Source of the DNA: Dendrocalamus latiflorus
Taxonomy: Eukaryota > Streptophyta > Magnoliopsida > Poales > Poaceae
Assembly (NCBI GenBank): GCA_017311315.1
Contig: CM029610.1
Location: forward strand, 41,556,870 to 41,620,869
DNA: 64,000 bases
Reading direction: 5' to 3'
Under the pieces are notes generated by a model, which was not told the origin of the DNA, did no database searches, and saw only the letters and a program-made list of their open reading frames with translations. The position numbers and the translations under genes were made by a program. This document shows, piece by piece, positions 43,291 to 54,960 of the stretch (position 1 is its first letter; every line of letters starts with the position of its first letter).

Positions 43291-44404
43291 CACCCTTGTC
43301 CATCCATAGACAAGAACAAAACCATCCACAAACATCAACCAGGTCGTCTACGACCACACATTCCATCGCTTATCGCAAATCTGCTACAAACAACTTCTTA
43401 CGACCGCTAGCTCAACGAGTACTAGAAAACCATAAATACTCGGGAAATACTATCGCTCTGCTTCAAATACTCAGGGATATGATGCATTGCTATTGACCAA
43501 ATCCATCGAGTATCAAGCGCCAAGTCTACGACTACCGATCTTCAACCAATCACCGCACTATCGATCATCGAGCACCGAGTATCACCAACAACCACTCCGA
43601 TCAGATCAGTCAACCACCAACCCAACACGAGTACTCGAGGTACTCGAAGATCATAGGAATTAAAGCACTCGTACTGATCATGAAGTCTACGAGTATCGAC
43701 CGCGAAGCTTACAACAACCAATCCCAAAACCTTCAACTACCGAACACAATGAAAATATACTACAAAGTTTACGACTATGAAAACAAGGCTGTCAAATCTG
43801 TGACTATAACAGTAGTCCGCAAAGTCAACGACTATCGACTCCAAAGTCTTTGACTATCGACTAGTAAAATATAAGACTATCGAGTACTGACCAGGTACTA
43901 TAGCTATGACCATGAAAAAGTACTATAGCTACGATTACCTTCAATGATCGTTCTGTTGTGGTCAAAATCGAACGTGGTCAAACTGCCATAGTCGATATTC
44001 CGTGGTCGACACCAGTTGTGGTCGAAGTAGAATGTGGTCGTAAACGGCTCTGAGTCGTAACCATCGTGGTCAAAGTCTGGTGTGGTCGAAGTTTGCTGTG
44101 ATTGAAAGTCGCCGTGGTCCTCTGATGCCACTTGAGTATAGTCCGATGTTTCATAGCTACTCAAATACCGTCCAATCTCCATTACTACTTGAACACCGTC
44201 CGATGCCACTCGAACCCGATAGGACTGGTCTGAAACTACTTAAAGCAACCAAAAACACTCGGAGAAGATAAAATCCACTAAAACCACTTGAACTTGAAAC
44301 CTTCGACCGCGATCAACCAAAACTTTCACAAACATAAAATCCAAAGCAATCCAAATGACAATTATTCATCATCACTCTATTTACAACAATCCACATGGTC
44401 TAAC
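42421..44404 (-). repeat. LTR-like sequence of the decayed SIRE-type Copia element
   Basis: Read on the minus strand, sequence following the polypurine tract begins TGTTAGACCATGTGG at 44405, the usual start of this LTR type. The far edge of the LTR is not resolved. 43500-44250 repeats phrases such as CTACGAGTATCGACC and GACTATCGA. No host gene seen. Confidence 0.45.
43259..43284. repeat. (AC)n microsatellite
   Basis: Thirteen AC dinucleotides without interruption. Confidence 0.9.
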
Positions 44405-44781
44405 AATCTTCCCCTTGATGAATACATTGACAACACCTCAAAAACTCTCGAATGAATTGCGTTTTGAAAGAAAGACAAAAGAAGAAACTTAGCAAACACT
44501 CGGCAAAACTCATAAAACTCCCCCTCAACACAAGAGAAGTAATTTTATCCTACTTTATCCAATTTCTCCTTCTATTAAATTTCTCCTCCAATTTCTCTCC
44601 CCTTTCTCTAATTTTCCCCCTTTGGCAAAGAAATCATCAAGGGCTCCAAAGAGAGGATAATTCTAAAAAGGAGCAAAAAGAGAAAATATCCAGAAGCTTT
44701 GAGGATTATCCAAGACATTTTGCATTGATTTAATAGTTTGACCAAGCTATCTGTTTGAGCAAAGCATCCTAGATCATATAA

Positions 44782-44783
<2 letters not shown>

Positions 44784-44843
<60 letters not shown>
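44784..44843. repeat. (TA)n microsatellite
   Basis: About 60 bp of perfect TA repeats inside the decayed Copia element. Confidence 0.95.
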
Positions 44844-44845
<2 letters not shown>

Positions 44846-45580
44846 TTTAGCATTATCAAAACAAGTATTTTAGCAGGATTAACCAATTTATGTCAATGAC
44901 AGGCATCTCAACAATAACCAAACTAATTATAAAAACCACAATGGGATATCACACCGAAAAGTCAAATCCTAAAAAATAAAGCAAATTTTAAATCTATGCG
45001 AGCTAGTAGTCTCATGTAGCAACCTATTGCTCTACACTCGAATCTTAGGCATGTGGCATGCTTGTAGCGTCGTTCTTTTCATGATAACATGCTTAAAGCA
45101 TTTTTTTAATTGTGGCATGCTTAAAGTATACTTTTTTCACTTGCACAATTTTTGTGCCTTTTCTTTTGTTTGATCATGGCATACTTAAAGCATACATCTT
45201 TTCATTTGTGCACCTTTTTGTGCCTTTTTTTGGTATAATATGCCAACTTGAGAGTAATCATAAAAAGATTGCAACATGAAATATACGAGTTTCATAGCCA
45301 AAATTTAAAATAAGACTCAAAATCATGCTAATCCTTTTATATGAACATCACAAAGTACTATATATAATCAATCTAGTCAAAAGTGTTCTGTCATGTCATG
45401 CTTTAGTTCAATTGTAGCAAATTAATTATAACCAGTCATGATCAAAGCTACACAACATATAAGTAAATATGATAAAGAAAGCTCTTTTAGTTAGTTGACT
45501 TCAAAGACTTAATCTTGATGAATTATTTGACAAGTATAATAAACAAAGTTTATGACACCACTACAAACAATAAGCCCCCC

Positions 45581-46557
45581 TTAGAATAATCTCATAGGAT
45601 GCATTACACCCAACTCACTTCGCAAACGAGCAAAATGAGAAGAATCAAGCGGTTTGGTGAAAATATCAGTAACCTGAGAATCAGAATCAATAAAGTGTAA
45701 TACAACATCTCCCTTTTCTACATGGTTTTTAAGAAAATGATAGTGAATATCAATGTGTTTGGTTCTTGAATGCTGCACAAGATTTTTAGCAATGCTAATT
45801 GCGCTAGTGTTATCACATTAAGCGGAACACTATCCAAATTTAAACCAAAATCTTTAAGAGTAGCTGTTATCAAAAGCAATTGAAAGCAACAAGAAACTGC
45901 AGCTACATATTCAGCCTCAGTAGTGCAAATAGCTACAGACATCTATTTCCTAGAGGTCTAGGAAACAAGAGATGTACTTAAAAAGCGACAGGTGCCAGAA
46001 GTACTCTTCCTATCAATTCTACAACCTCTAAAATCCGCATCCGAATAAACTCTAAGGGTAAGAAAGAAGAAGAGGAGTACCATAAGCAAAATTCTAAGGT
46101 TGATTGAAGATACCTGAAAATTTATTTTACCACTTGACGATGTGACGCACATGGGGAAGCTTGAAAGTGAGCACATAAACACACAACAAAGTGTATGTTT
46201 GGCTGCGGTGAGGTATAAGAGAGAGCCAATTATGCTTCTGTATTCTTTTTGATCAACAGGTTCACCAACTTCGTCTGGATCCAACAAAGCTGTAGATCCC
46301 ATGTGTGTGAAAATTGGTTTAACTGATCCCCTGTCAAAGCGACGAAGTAGGTCCTTGGTGTACTTAATTTGATGCACAAAAACACCCAACTTTGATTGTT
46401 TGATCTGAAAGACTAGGAAGAGTGTGAGCTCTCCCATCATGCTCATATCAAATTCCCTGCTCATAGTATTTGAAAACTTATAAACAAGAGTTTGAGAGGA
46501 ACAACCAAAGATTATATCATCCACATAAATCTGAACAAGTAAAATATCATTGCCATG
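45581..46557 (-). pseudogene. Copia RT-RNase H remnant
   Basis: The reading frame near 46524 gives MDDIIFGCSSQTLVYKF, the YVDD region of a SIRE-type RT with Met in place of Val, then SREFDMSMMGELTLFL and KYTKDLLRRFD. RNase H follows as YSDADFRGCRIDRKSTSG; after frame changes come CTTEAEYVAA near 45915 and SRTKHIDIHYHFLKNHVEKG near 45760, ending at 45581. Several indels and a spurious insertion near 46060-46140 break the frame, so it is dead. Confidence 0.85.
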
Positions 46558-47636
46558 ATATCATGCACACAAATCATTGCCTTGATGCGGTGGCCGTACA
46601 ATAATGCCCATGGGCTGACGCGTAGCCGCTGCCGCCCCGCGAGTGGACCGTAGGCAGCCTGCCATCCCACCACTAGACGACAGAGGCCTGCCGCCCCATG
46701 GTAAGACGGATTAGCCAGCTTAATTACATGTCCTAATTTATTTTTTGCTTACTATTTGTTTAGATTTTTAAATATAACAAATGAGCTCAAAAATTTATAA
46801 AATTTTATTTGTAGCCTTCTAACATAACATACTTAACTGTGTAATTTTCTTGTAATTTTATCCAGTGTGAATGCTGCTAAAAAATTTGTACAATTTTGAT
46901 ATCTGTAGAAGTTGTTATATATAGTAAACGAGTTCTAAAAATTACGAAATTTTATGGAAAGCCTCTTAACATAGTCATAGTAATTGTGTAATTTTTTGAG
47001 AATTTCATGTGCTCTGAATTTATCACATTAATTCATGTTACTTTAATCATGAAATTAACAATGCTCAGACATTTTTTGCAGTGCCTGACCTCTATCCTTC
47101 ACACATATGTCGGCTCGTTGCTGCTATCTTTTCTTTTCCGCCGTATCATTTATACAATTGTCACTCTATCTGTGTCGTCCCCCTCGTGCGCTCCCTCGTC
47201 TGCACTAATGTCGTTATGTTTGTGTCGTCCCCCTCGCCCGCTCCTTTGTCTGCATATTTGTCAGTGTTACCATACGGCCCCCTCACCCGAAGTGCTACTC
47301 GTCGACAAGGAGTCCTTAATTTGCAAGGTGAGCGCACTGGGTTTCCTTTTCGCTTGGCCATAAATACAAACACAGTTTGTTATCGCTCATCTCAGTTGCT
47401 CATTCTCGTTGTCGTCGCTCAAAATTAAGAGTGCATAGCTTATTATTTTGAGAAGCTAGTGCATAGCTCATTAAGGACGCGGCAGGAGGACGCGACAGTG
47501 CTGATTGCTTCTCTTGAAAGGTAGGTAATTTTTTATCGCATGCTTTCGATGTTATTCTCGTAGTCATAGTTAATTAGTATTATTTAGTTCATCGTAATTA
47601 ATGTAGTTTGTATTTCGAAGTAAATCGTAGTAATTT
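46558..47636. other. AT-rich intergenic
   Basis: No gene recognised. A short GC-rich block at 46580-46710 repeats CTGCCGCCCC/CCTGCCATCCC phrases. 47100-47300 has repeated TGTCGTCCCCCTCG and GCTCC phrases. Bases 47425-47530 are related to 48215-48320. Confidence 0.35.
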
Positions 47637-48175
47637 AGATATAGTTTTTACTATTTTTATGTACGTATGATACCTATAATTTGTTATTGTATGATAGTAT
47701 ATAATTAAGCTGTCGTAATTACTGAAGTGGCAATTAGTTAGGATTAAGTAATGAGTTAGTGCTAAGTAATTAAGTGCTATGGATAACGGCAATGAATTAC
47801 TCATAATTTTTTTGGATGGGTAATCAAATTGTCGATAATTAATGAATTATTCGTATGCAATTACACGCATGTAGCCACTAACTTGTAATATTTTACTATC
47901 ATTATCAATATTTAGACATATTTTTTACTATTTTTATGTACGTACGGTACCCATAATTTGTTATTGAATGATAATATGTAATTAAGTAGTCATAATTACT
48001 GCAGTGGTAATTAGTTAGGGGTAAGTAATGAGTTCGTACTAAGGATAACGATAATGAATGGCTCGTCATTTTTTCGGATGAGTAATCAAATTATCGGTAA
48101 GTAGTGAAGTATTCGTATGTGGTTACACGCATATAATCATTGACTTATAGTATGTTACTGTTATTGTCAATCTTT
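47637..48175. repeat. Diverged tandem duplication of about 270 bp
   Basis: 47637-47912 and 47914-48175 share ACTATTTTTATGTACGTA, ATAATTTGTTATTG, GGATAACG, GGTAATCAAATT/GAGTAATCAAATT and TTACACGCAT in order, at perhaps 75-80 percent identity by eye. No coding content. Confidence 0.75.
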
Positions 48176-48696
48176 GCACTAATATTTTGTCTGTCCCATT
48201 TGTTGCAAGGTACTTTCAAAATTAATAGTGCGCAGCTAATTATTTAGAGAAAGTAGTGCATAAGTCATTAAGAACGCGGCAATGCTGATTACTTTTCTTG
48301 AAAGACAGGTAATTTTTTTGTTGTGTTGGTAGCACTTTGTGGCAGAGTAGTATACTAGATGGTGCAAGTAAATGTTGGTTGCTGTCAGTTTTTGTTTTTC
48401 AATGGAAAAGTTGAAACCGGGAGGTGCGGTTTGGCCTCCAGTCTAAAAAAAAATTGTATGGATCGATTTGATGAGCATGAGCTGCCCCTATCCGAATGGA
48501 TGGTTTAGAATGTCAACAAGGAATTCAGATATCCGCCTTTACCCCTGTATTCTGAATGTTCACCTTTCGCGACTACACCTGCACTACACGATTAAGTGCA
48601 GTCTGAACTTCAGCCAAATCAAATTTACGAAGACACAACACAATGCCATCAAAGTGTATTGGCTATGAAACGAGGTTTGGTATTGTATCTCCAAGA

Positions 48697-48782
48697 GGGG
48701 TGGTGGCGCAGTTGGCTAGCGCGTAGGTCTCATAGCTAAGTGAGTTATCCTGAGGTCGAGAGTTCGAGCCTCTCTCACCCCA
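48697..48782 (+). tRNA. Elongator tRNA-Met (CAT) with intron
   Basis: Starts GGGGTGGTGGCGCAGTTGGC (acceptor stem and A box), anticodon CAT at 48731-48733, a short intron of about 12 bases after CATA, then B box GAGTTCGAGCC and the 3' strand TCACCCC pairing with GGGGTGG. Plant elongator tRNA-Met genes characteristically have an intron here, and the body matches the plant consensus I remember. A run of seven T directly downstream is a Pol III terminator. Its last 22 bases are also the left edge of the 1656-bp tandem repeat. Confidence 0.95.
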
Positions 48783-51700
48783 AGTTTTTTTCTTCTTCTT
48801 TTCTTTACCTCCCCGACAAATTCCATGAAGCTGAGAAATGCATATCCTCGTGTCCTGGCTAAACTTCGGTAATTGAAAGATCATATGAGAATTTTCTTCT
48901 TTTTCTTTACCTCCTCGACAAATTCCATGAAGTTGAGAAATGTATATCCTTCTGTCTGGCTAAGCTTCAGTAATTGAAAGATCATATGAGAAGGTTTAGA
49001 TATTTGTTGTGATAAAATATTGCTATTTTAGAGGAGTGTGAATTTGTATTTTACAAAATTGTAGTTTTTTTGGACATTGGTCAGATCAGCTAGAGGCAAT
49101 GGCATGATTGGCCAAGCACTATTGCTTCTGCTGGCTTTTGAAAATTTGGAAATTTTGGTCATGGGGTGATTAGTTTTGACCTAGGTCGATACATATATAT
49201 TGTATGATACATGTTTCAGCTAACGTAAGTCAAGTTGTGAAGAACTTATGCCTGAAAATAATTTCGTTGTCTTTGGATGTACATGATCGCTTGGAGTTAA
49301 TCATAGCCAACGACGAGGATCGGAGCTGCGCTTATGGAGGAGTTAAGACATAGAACGATGAAGGATGCCCGTGAGATGGCTGGGCTCAAATATGGCATGA
49401 GAAAGGTAGAAAATATTAAAGGAAAATTCGAGCGACGGGTTGCACCACATGGCTTGATCGGTCCAAGTGAGGTGTGGTCCATTGGAACTGGAATAGGAGA
49501 GATTTGCCGACGCGTGGCAAGCCAGCAATGCATTTATACGTGGTAAGTATGGCAATTTCTTACGAGGGAAGGTGAGGATTGGGTCAAGAAATCGTATTTT
49601 GGTAAGTAGGCAAAAATACTAGAAACTATCTTGGATCAAAACCGCAGCACATGGGAAATCGGTTTAGGTCAAGAAGAAGGTGAGAAGATTAAGTTGGATC
49701 AAAGGCTAAGAACTTAGCAGATTCAGACTTATGTGCTTTGAAAAGTATGCATAAGTGTAATATGTGAGTAAAACCGTGTTGTGTGGGGTTAACGGGTTTC
49801 TTCCATTTGTGCTAAGTAGATAATATCTACTAGGGTTAAATGGAGCTGGTTACCTTGTCTATTTAATAGATTGGGATAGAGACTTGTTAGTTAATCATTC
49901 AACCATCTAATCTTTGCTCTTGAAGCCAAGTGTTCTAGAGTTAGGGTTTGAGAAGTATGAGCGTTGTGGTGTGCTCTCTTGTCCTTTAGGTGGAGTGGTT
50001 GTAAAACTTTCATCCTCACGTAGCAATATATCAATCTTGTTTATCTCTCATAGAATCCTCTTGTGTTGATTGATTTTCTCTCGATCTTGTTAGTTTTCGT
50101 TCTTCTATTTCCCTTTCTTGAACTTGTTGTGCCAAGCACGTATAAGTGATGGAGAGATGACTTGGAGATCAAGCCCCATCTATCTAGATATCTGATTTGC
50201 AAGTTCATAAAGTTGCCTGGTTTTTTATTGGATTTGACCTCTCCAAGTGATTTATTGATCTAAGTGTTTTTGCCTCGAATCATTGGGTGTTCTTTCTTGT
50301 TATGACATGTGGAGTTTATCTAGAGCTATCTTGACCATCTTCTACCTACGAGCAAGTCATATTTCTTGTTTTTGATTTTTGCTAGGTTTTGATGTAGTCT
50401 TGCTTGCTTTTGAGCAAGTTCGAGCCTCTCTCACCCCAAGTTTTTTTCTTCTTCTTTTCTTTACCTCCCCGACAAATTCCATGAAGCTGAGAAATGCATA
50501 TCCTCGTGTCCTGGCTAAACTTCGGTAATTGAAAGATCATATGAGAATTTTCTTCTTTTTCTTTACCTCCTCGACAAATTCCATGAAGTTGAGAAATGTA
50601 TATCCTTCTGTCTGGCTAAGCTTCAGTAATTGAAAGATCATATGAGAAGGTTTAGATATTTGTTGTGATAAAATATTGCTATTTTAGAGGAGTGTGAATT
50701 TGTATTTTACAAAATTGTAGTTTTTTTGGACATTGGTCAGATCAGCTAGAGGCAATGGCATGATTGGCCAAGCACTATTGCTTCTGCTGGCTTTTGAAAA
50801 TTTGGAAATTTTGGTCATGGGGTGATTAGTTTTGACCTAGGTCGATACATATATATTGTATGATACATGTTTCAGCTAACGTAAGTCAAGTTGTGAAGAA
50901 CTTATGCCTGAAAATAATTTCGTTGTCTTTGGATGTACATGATCGCTTGGAGTTAATCATAGCCAACGACGAGGATCGGAGCTGCGCTTATGGAGGAGTT
51001 AAGACATAGAACGATGAAGGATGCCCGTGAGATGGCTGGGCTCAAATATGGCATGAGAAAGGTAGAAAATATTAAAGGAAAATTCGAGCGACGGGTTGCA
51101 CCACATGGCTTGATCGGTCCAAGTGAGGTGTGGTCCATTGGAACTGGAATAGGAGAGATTTGCCGACGCGTGGCAAGCCAGCAATGCATTTATACGTGGT
51201 AAGTATGGCGATTTCTTACGAGGGAAGGTGAGGATTGGGTCAAGAAATCGTATTTTGGTAAGTAGGCAAAAATACTAGAAACTATCTTGGATCAAAACCG
51301 CAGCACATGGGAAATCGGTTTAGGTCAAGAAGAAGGTGAGAAGATTAAGTTGGATCAAAGGCTAAGAACTTAGCAGATTCAGACTTATGTGCTTTGAAAA
51401 GTATGCATAAGTGTAATATGTGAGTAAAACCGTGTTGTGTGGGGTTAACGGGTTTCTTCCATTTGTGCTAAGTAGATAATATCTACTAGGGTTAAATGGA
51501 GCTGGTTACCTTGTCTATTTAATAGATTGGGATAGAGACTTGTTAGTTAATCATTCAACCATCTAATCTTTGCTCTTGAAGCCAAGTGTTCTAGAGTTAG
51601 GGTTTGAGAAGTATGAGCGTTGTGGTGTGCTCTCTTGTCCTTTAGGTGGAGTGGTTGTAAAACTTTCATCCTCACGTAGCAATATATCAATCTTGTTTAT

Positions 51701-53728
51701 CTCTCATAGAATCCTCTTGTGTTGATTGATTTTCTCTCGATCTTGTTAGTTTTCGTTCTTCTATTTCCCTTTCTTGAACTTGTTGTGCCAAGCACGTATA
51801 AGTGATGGAGAGATGACTTGGAGATCAAGCCCCATCTATCTAGATATCTGATTTGCAAGTTCATAAAGTTGCCTGGTTTTTTATTGGATTTGACCTCTCC
51901 AAGTGATTTATTGATCTAAGTGTTTTTGCCTCGAATCATTGGGTGTTCTTTCTTGTTATGACATGTGGAGTTTATCTAGAGCTATCTTGACCATCTTCTA
52001 CCTACGAGCAAGTCATATTTCTTGTTTTTGATTTTTGCTAGGTTTTGATGTAGTCTTGCTTGCTTTTGAGCAAGTTCGAGCCTCTCTCACCCCAAGTTTT
52101 TTTCTTCTTCTTTTCTTTACCTCCCCGACAAATTCCATGAAGCTGAGAAATGCATATCCTCGTGTCCTGGCTAAACTTCGGTAATTGAAAGATCATATGA
52201 GAATTTTCTTCTTTTTCTTTACCTCCTCGACAAATTCCATGAAGTTGAGAAATGTATATCCTTCTGTCTGGCTAAGCTTCAGTAATTGAAAGATCATATG
52301 AGAAGGTTTAGATATTTGTTGTGATAAAATATTGCTATTTTAGAGGAGTGTGAATTTGTATTTTACAAAATTGTAGTTTTTTTGGACATTGGTCAGATCA
52401 GCTAGAGGCAATGGCATGATTGGCCAAGCACTATTGCTTCTGCTGGCTTTTGAAAATTTGGAAATTTTGGTCATGGGGTGATTAGTTTTGACCTAGGTCG
52501 ATACATATATATTGTATGATACATGTTTCAGCTAACGTAAGTCAAGTTGTGAAGAACTTATGCCTGAAAATAATTTCGTTGTCTTTGGATGTACATGATC
52601 GCTTGGAGTTAATCATAGCCAACGACGAGGATCGGAGCTGCGCTTATGGAGGAGTTAAGACATAGAACGATGAAGGATGCCCGTGAGATGGCTGGGCTCA
52701 AATATGGCATGAGAAAGGTAGAAAATATTAAAGGAAAATTCGAGCGACGGGTTGCACCACATGGCTTGATCGGTCCAAGTGAGGTGTGGTCCATTGGAAC
52801 TGGAATAGGAGAGATTTGCCGACGCGTGGCAAGCCAGCAATGCATTTATACGTGGTAAGTATGGCGATTTCTTACGAGGGAAGGTGAGGATTGGGTCAAG
52901 AAATCGTATTTTGGTAAGTAGGCAAAAATACTAGAAACTATCTTGGATCAAAACCGCAGCACATGGGAAATCGGTTTAGGTCAAGAAGAAGGTGAGAAGA
53001 TTAAGTTGGATCAAAGGCTAAGAACTTAGCAGATTCAGACTTATGTGCTTTGAAAAGTATGCATAAGTGTAATATGTGAGTAAAACCGTGTTGTGTGGGG
53101 TTAACGGGTTTCTTCCATTTGTGCTAAGTAGATAATATCTACTAGGGTTAAATGGAGCTGGTTACCTTGTCTATTTAATAGATTGGGATAGAGACTTGTT
53201 AGTTAATCATTCAACCATCTAATCTTTGCTCTTGAAGCCAAGTGTTCTAGAGTTAGGGTTTGAGAAGTATGAGCGTTGTGGTGTGCTCTCTTGTCCTTTA
53301 GGTGGAGTGGTTGTAAAACTTTCATCCTCACGTAGCAATATATCAATCTTGTTTATCTCTCATAGAATCCTCTTGTGTTGATTGATTTTCTCTCGATCTT
53401 GTTAGTTTTCGTTCTTCTATTTCCCTTTCTTGAACTTGTTGTGCCAAGCACGTATAAGTGATGGAGAGATGACTTGGAGATCAAGCCCCATCTATCTAGA
53501 TATCTGATTTGCAAGTTCATAAAGTTGCCTGGTTTTTTATTGGATTTGACCTCTCCAAGTGATTTATTGATCTAAGTGTTTTTGCCTCGAATCATTGGGT
53601 GTTCTTTCTTGTTATGACATGTGGAGTTTATCTAGAGCTATCTTGACCATCTTCTACCTACGAGCAAGTCATATTTCTTGTTTTTGATTTTTGCTAGGTT
53701 TTGATGTAGTCTTGCTTGCTTTTGAGAA
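48761..53728 (+). repeat. 1656-bp unit in three nearly identical tandem copies
   Basis: Copies start at 48761, 50417 and 52073, each with AGTTCGAGCCTCTCTCACCC, so the left edge is inside the tRNA-Met gene; the array ends near 53728. Copies appear identical except for rare differences, for example ATGGCAATTTC in copy 1 (about 49551) against ATGGCGATTTC in copies 2 and 3. Each unit has an internal 102-bp duplication (48799-48900 and 48901-48993 in copy 1) and a 70-codon open frame (49334-49546, 50990-51202, 52646-52858) that I do not recognise and would not call a gene. The origin of the unit sequence is unknown. Confidence 0.97.
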
Positions 53729-54730
53729 AGATTTCAACTTTGGCATGGATTCATGCAATCCTTGGTTGGAATAGGTTCCTGAGACCTTAAGTAATGTGTG
53801 TGGAAAATTTCATATAATTTTAAATTGTATTTTCAGAGTTGCATCCCTTCGGGCTATTTTTCAGTTCTGAAATAGGGATGCTGGTTAGATCTCTCTCTTC
53901 CCGGTCCAACTGCCAAAGTCGATCAGACCATCTTGTGGCCGGTGGTTTGACTGCTAGCCTCCGGTTAGACTACTTGACCACTTGAAGCTTTAGTTTCTTT
54001 GATTTTTGGTTTCTTGAGTGGTTTGTTTTGGGTTTTGGCTTTTGATCCTAATCTCAATAACTCTATAATTATTTGAGTGAATGATCATGAATACTAGGGA
54101 AAATTCGAAGGCATTATTTACTCTCCTCTTTGTCATACCGGTTCTACAGTAATATCACTTGCAATCCTGGCAAGTTGCATCATGGAGCTCTATTGCTTAG
54201 CAGATGGCACACATCACACAAGAGTCAATTTGGTCGCATATACATGTTCCCTATGCAAACATGAAGCTCTGATCACCCTCATGCGACCATGTTAAAAAAT
54301 ACGTAAGATTAAGGTGTTCGTTAAGTCGTGTCTATGGCACCCCATGTAATTATCCCAAGGATAATCACACTTAAGTAACGGATTATTATTCATCTAATCA
54401 GTAAAACACTGCTCCGATGAATAATAAGCCTTTATCAAAGTCGTGCATTAGAACAATACTGTAGAAACTGTACTATTATTATAGTATTTGCCACAAGGGC
54501 TATGGTCTTTAACACAAATACATAAGGGGCAAAAGGTACAAACTGATACCTGAAAGCTCTCCTGCTCAGCTCCGCAGGTCATCTACTTGTCCCAACCACC
54601 GTATAAGGGGTCCACCTCCCCGGGCTCCTTGCTTGTGACCATTTTTCATTTACGACTTATCTTTCTTAAGTAAGTTACTTTCACTTGAAGCTCCTCAAAT
54701 TATTACGCCATTGTATTCTTTAAGTATACC
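53729..54730. other. Intergenic, retroelement-like
   Basis: Continues directly from the last tandem unit. Phrases such as CCGGTTAGACTACTTGACC and CTCCGCAGGTCATCTACTTG recall LTR sequence, but no ends are identified. No gene. Confidence 0.35.
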
Positions 54731-54739
54731 CCTTATTCA

Positions 54740-54960
54740 TAAGGAGAAAATTCACAGGTAAGTTGTAAGTACTTCTACGACCACATAAGTCGTAAGTCCT
54801 ATTACGACCTGATAGTCATAAGTACTTGTACGACCACTTAGTCGTAAGTCTTGCTACGACCAGGTAAGTCATAAGTACTGCTACGACCACTTAGTCATAA
54901 GTCCTACTACGACTAGGTAAATCGTAAGTACTTTTAGGACTACTTAGTCGTAAGAAATTA
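54740..54960. repeat. Palindromic tandem motifs (TACGACCACTTAGTCGTA)
   Basis: About nine copies of a 24-26-bp motif of type TACGAC-N6-GTCGTAAGT in alternating versions. Arms TACGAC/GTCGTA are inverted repeats. This resembles a transposon subterminal array; no termini are identified. Confidence 0.75.

Larger units (their letters stand above)
44405..46557 (-). mobile_element. Truncated, decayed Copia element (SIRE-type)
   Basis: Minus-strand order: RT palm, RNase H, about 1.1 kb of non-coding sequence, polypurine tract AAGGGGAAGAT (44406-44416), then LTR. Everything upstream of the RT palm, including gag, protease and integrase, is missing. Another purine tract (CCAAAGGGGGAAAA on the minus strand near 44630) is also of SIRE style. 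The break at about 46557 is abrupt. Confidence 0.75.

Noticed and set aside
49334..49546. 70-codon frame repeated in all three 1656-bp units
   Set aside because: Its repetition only reflects the near-identical units; no homology recognised, and overlapping minus-strand frames are just as long.
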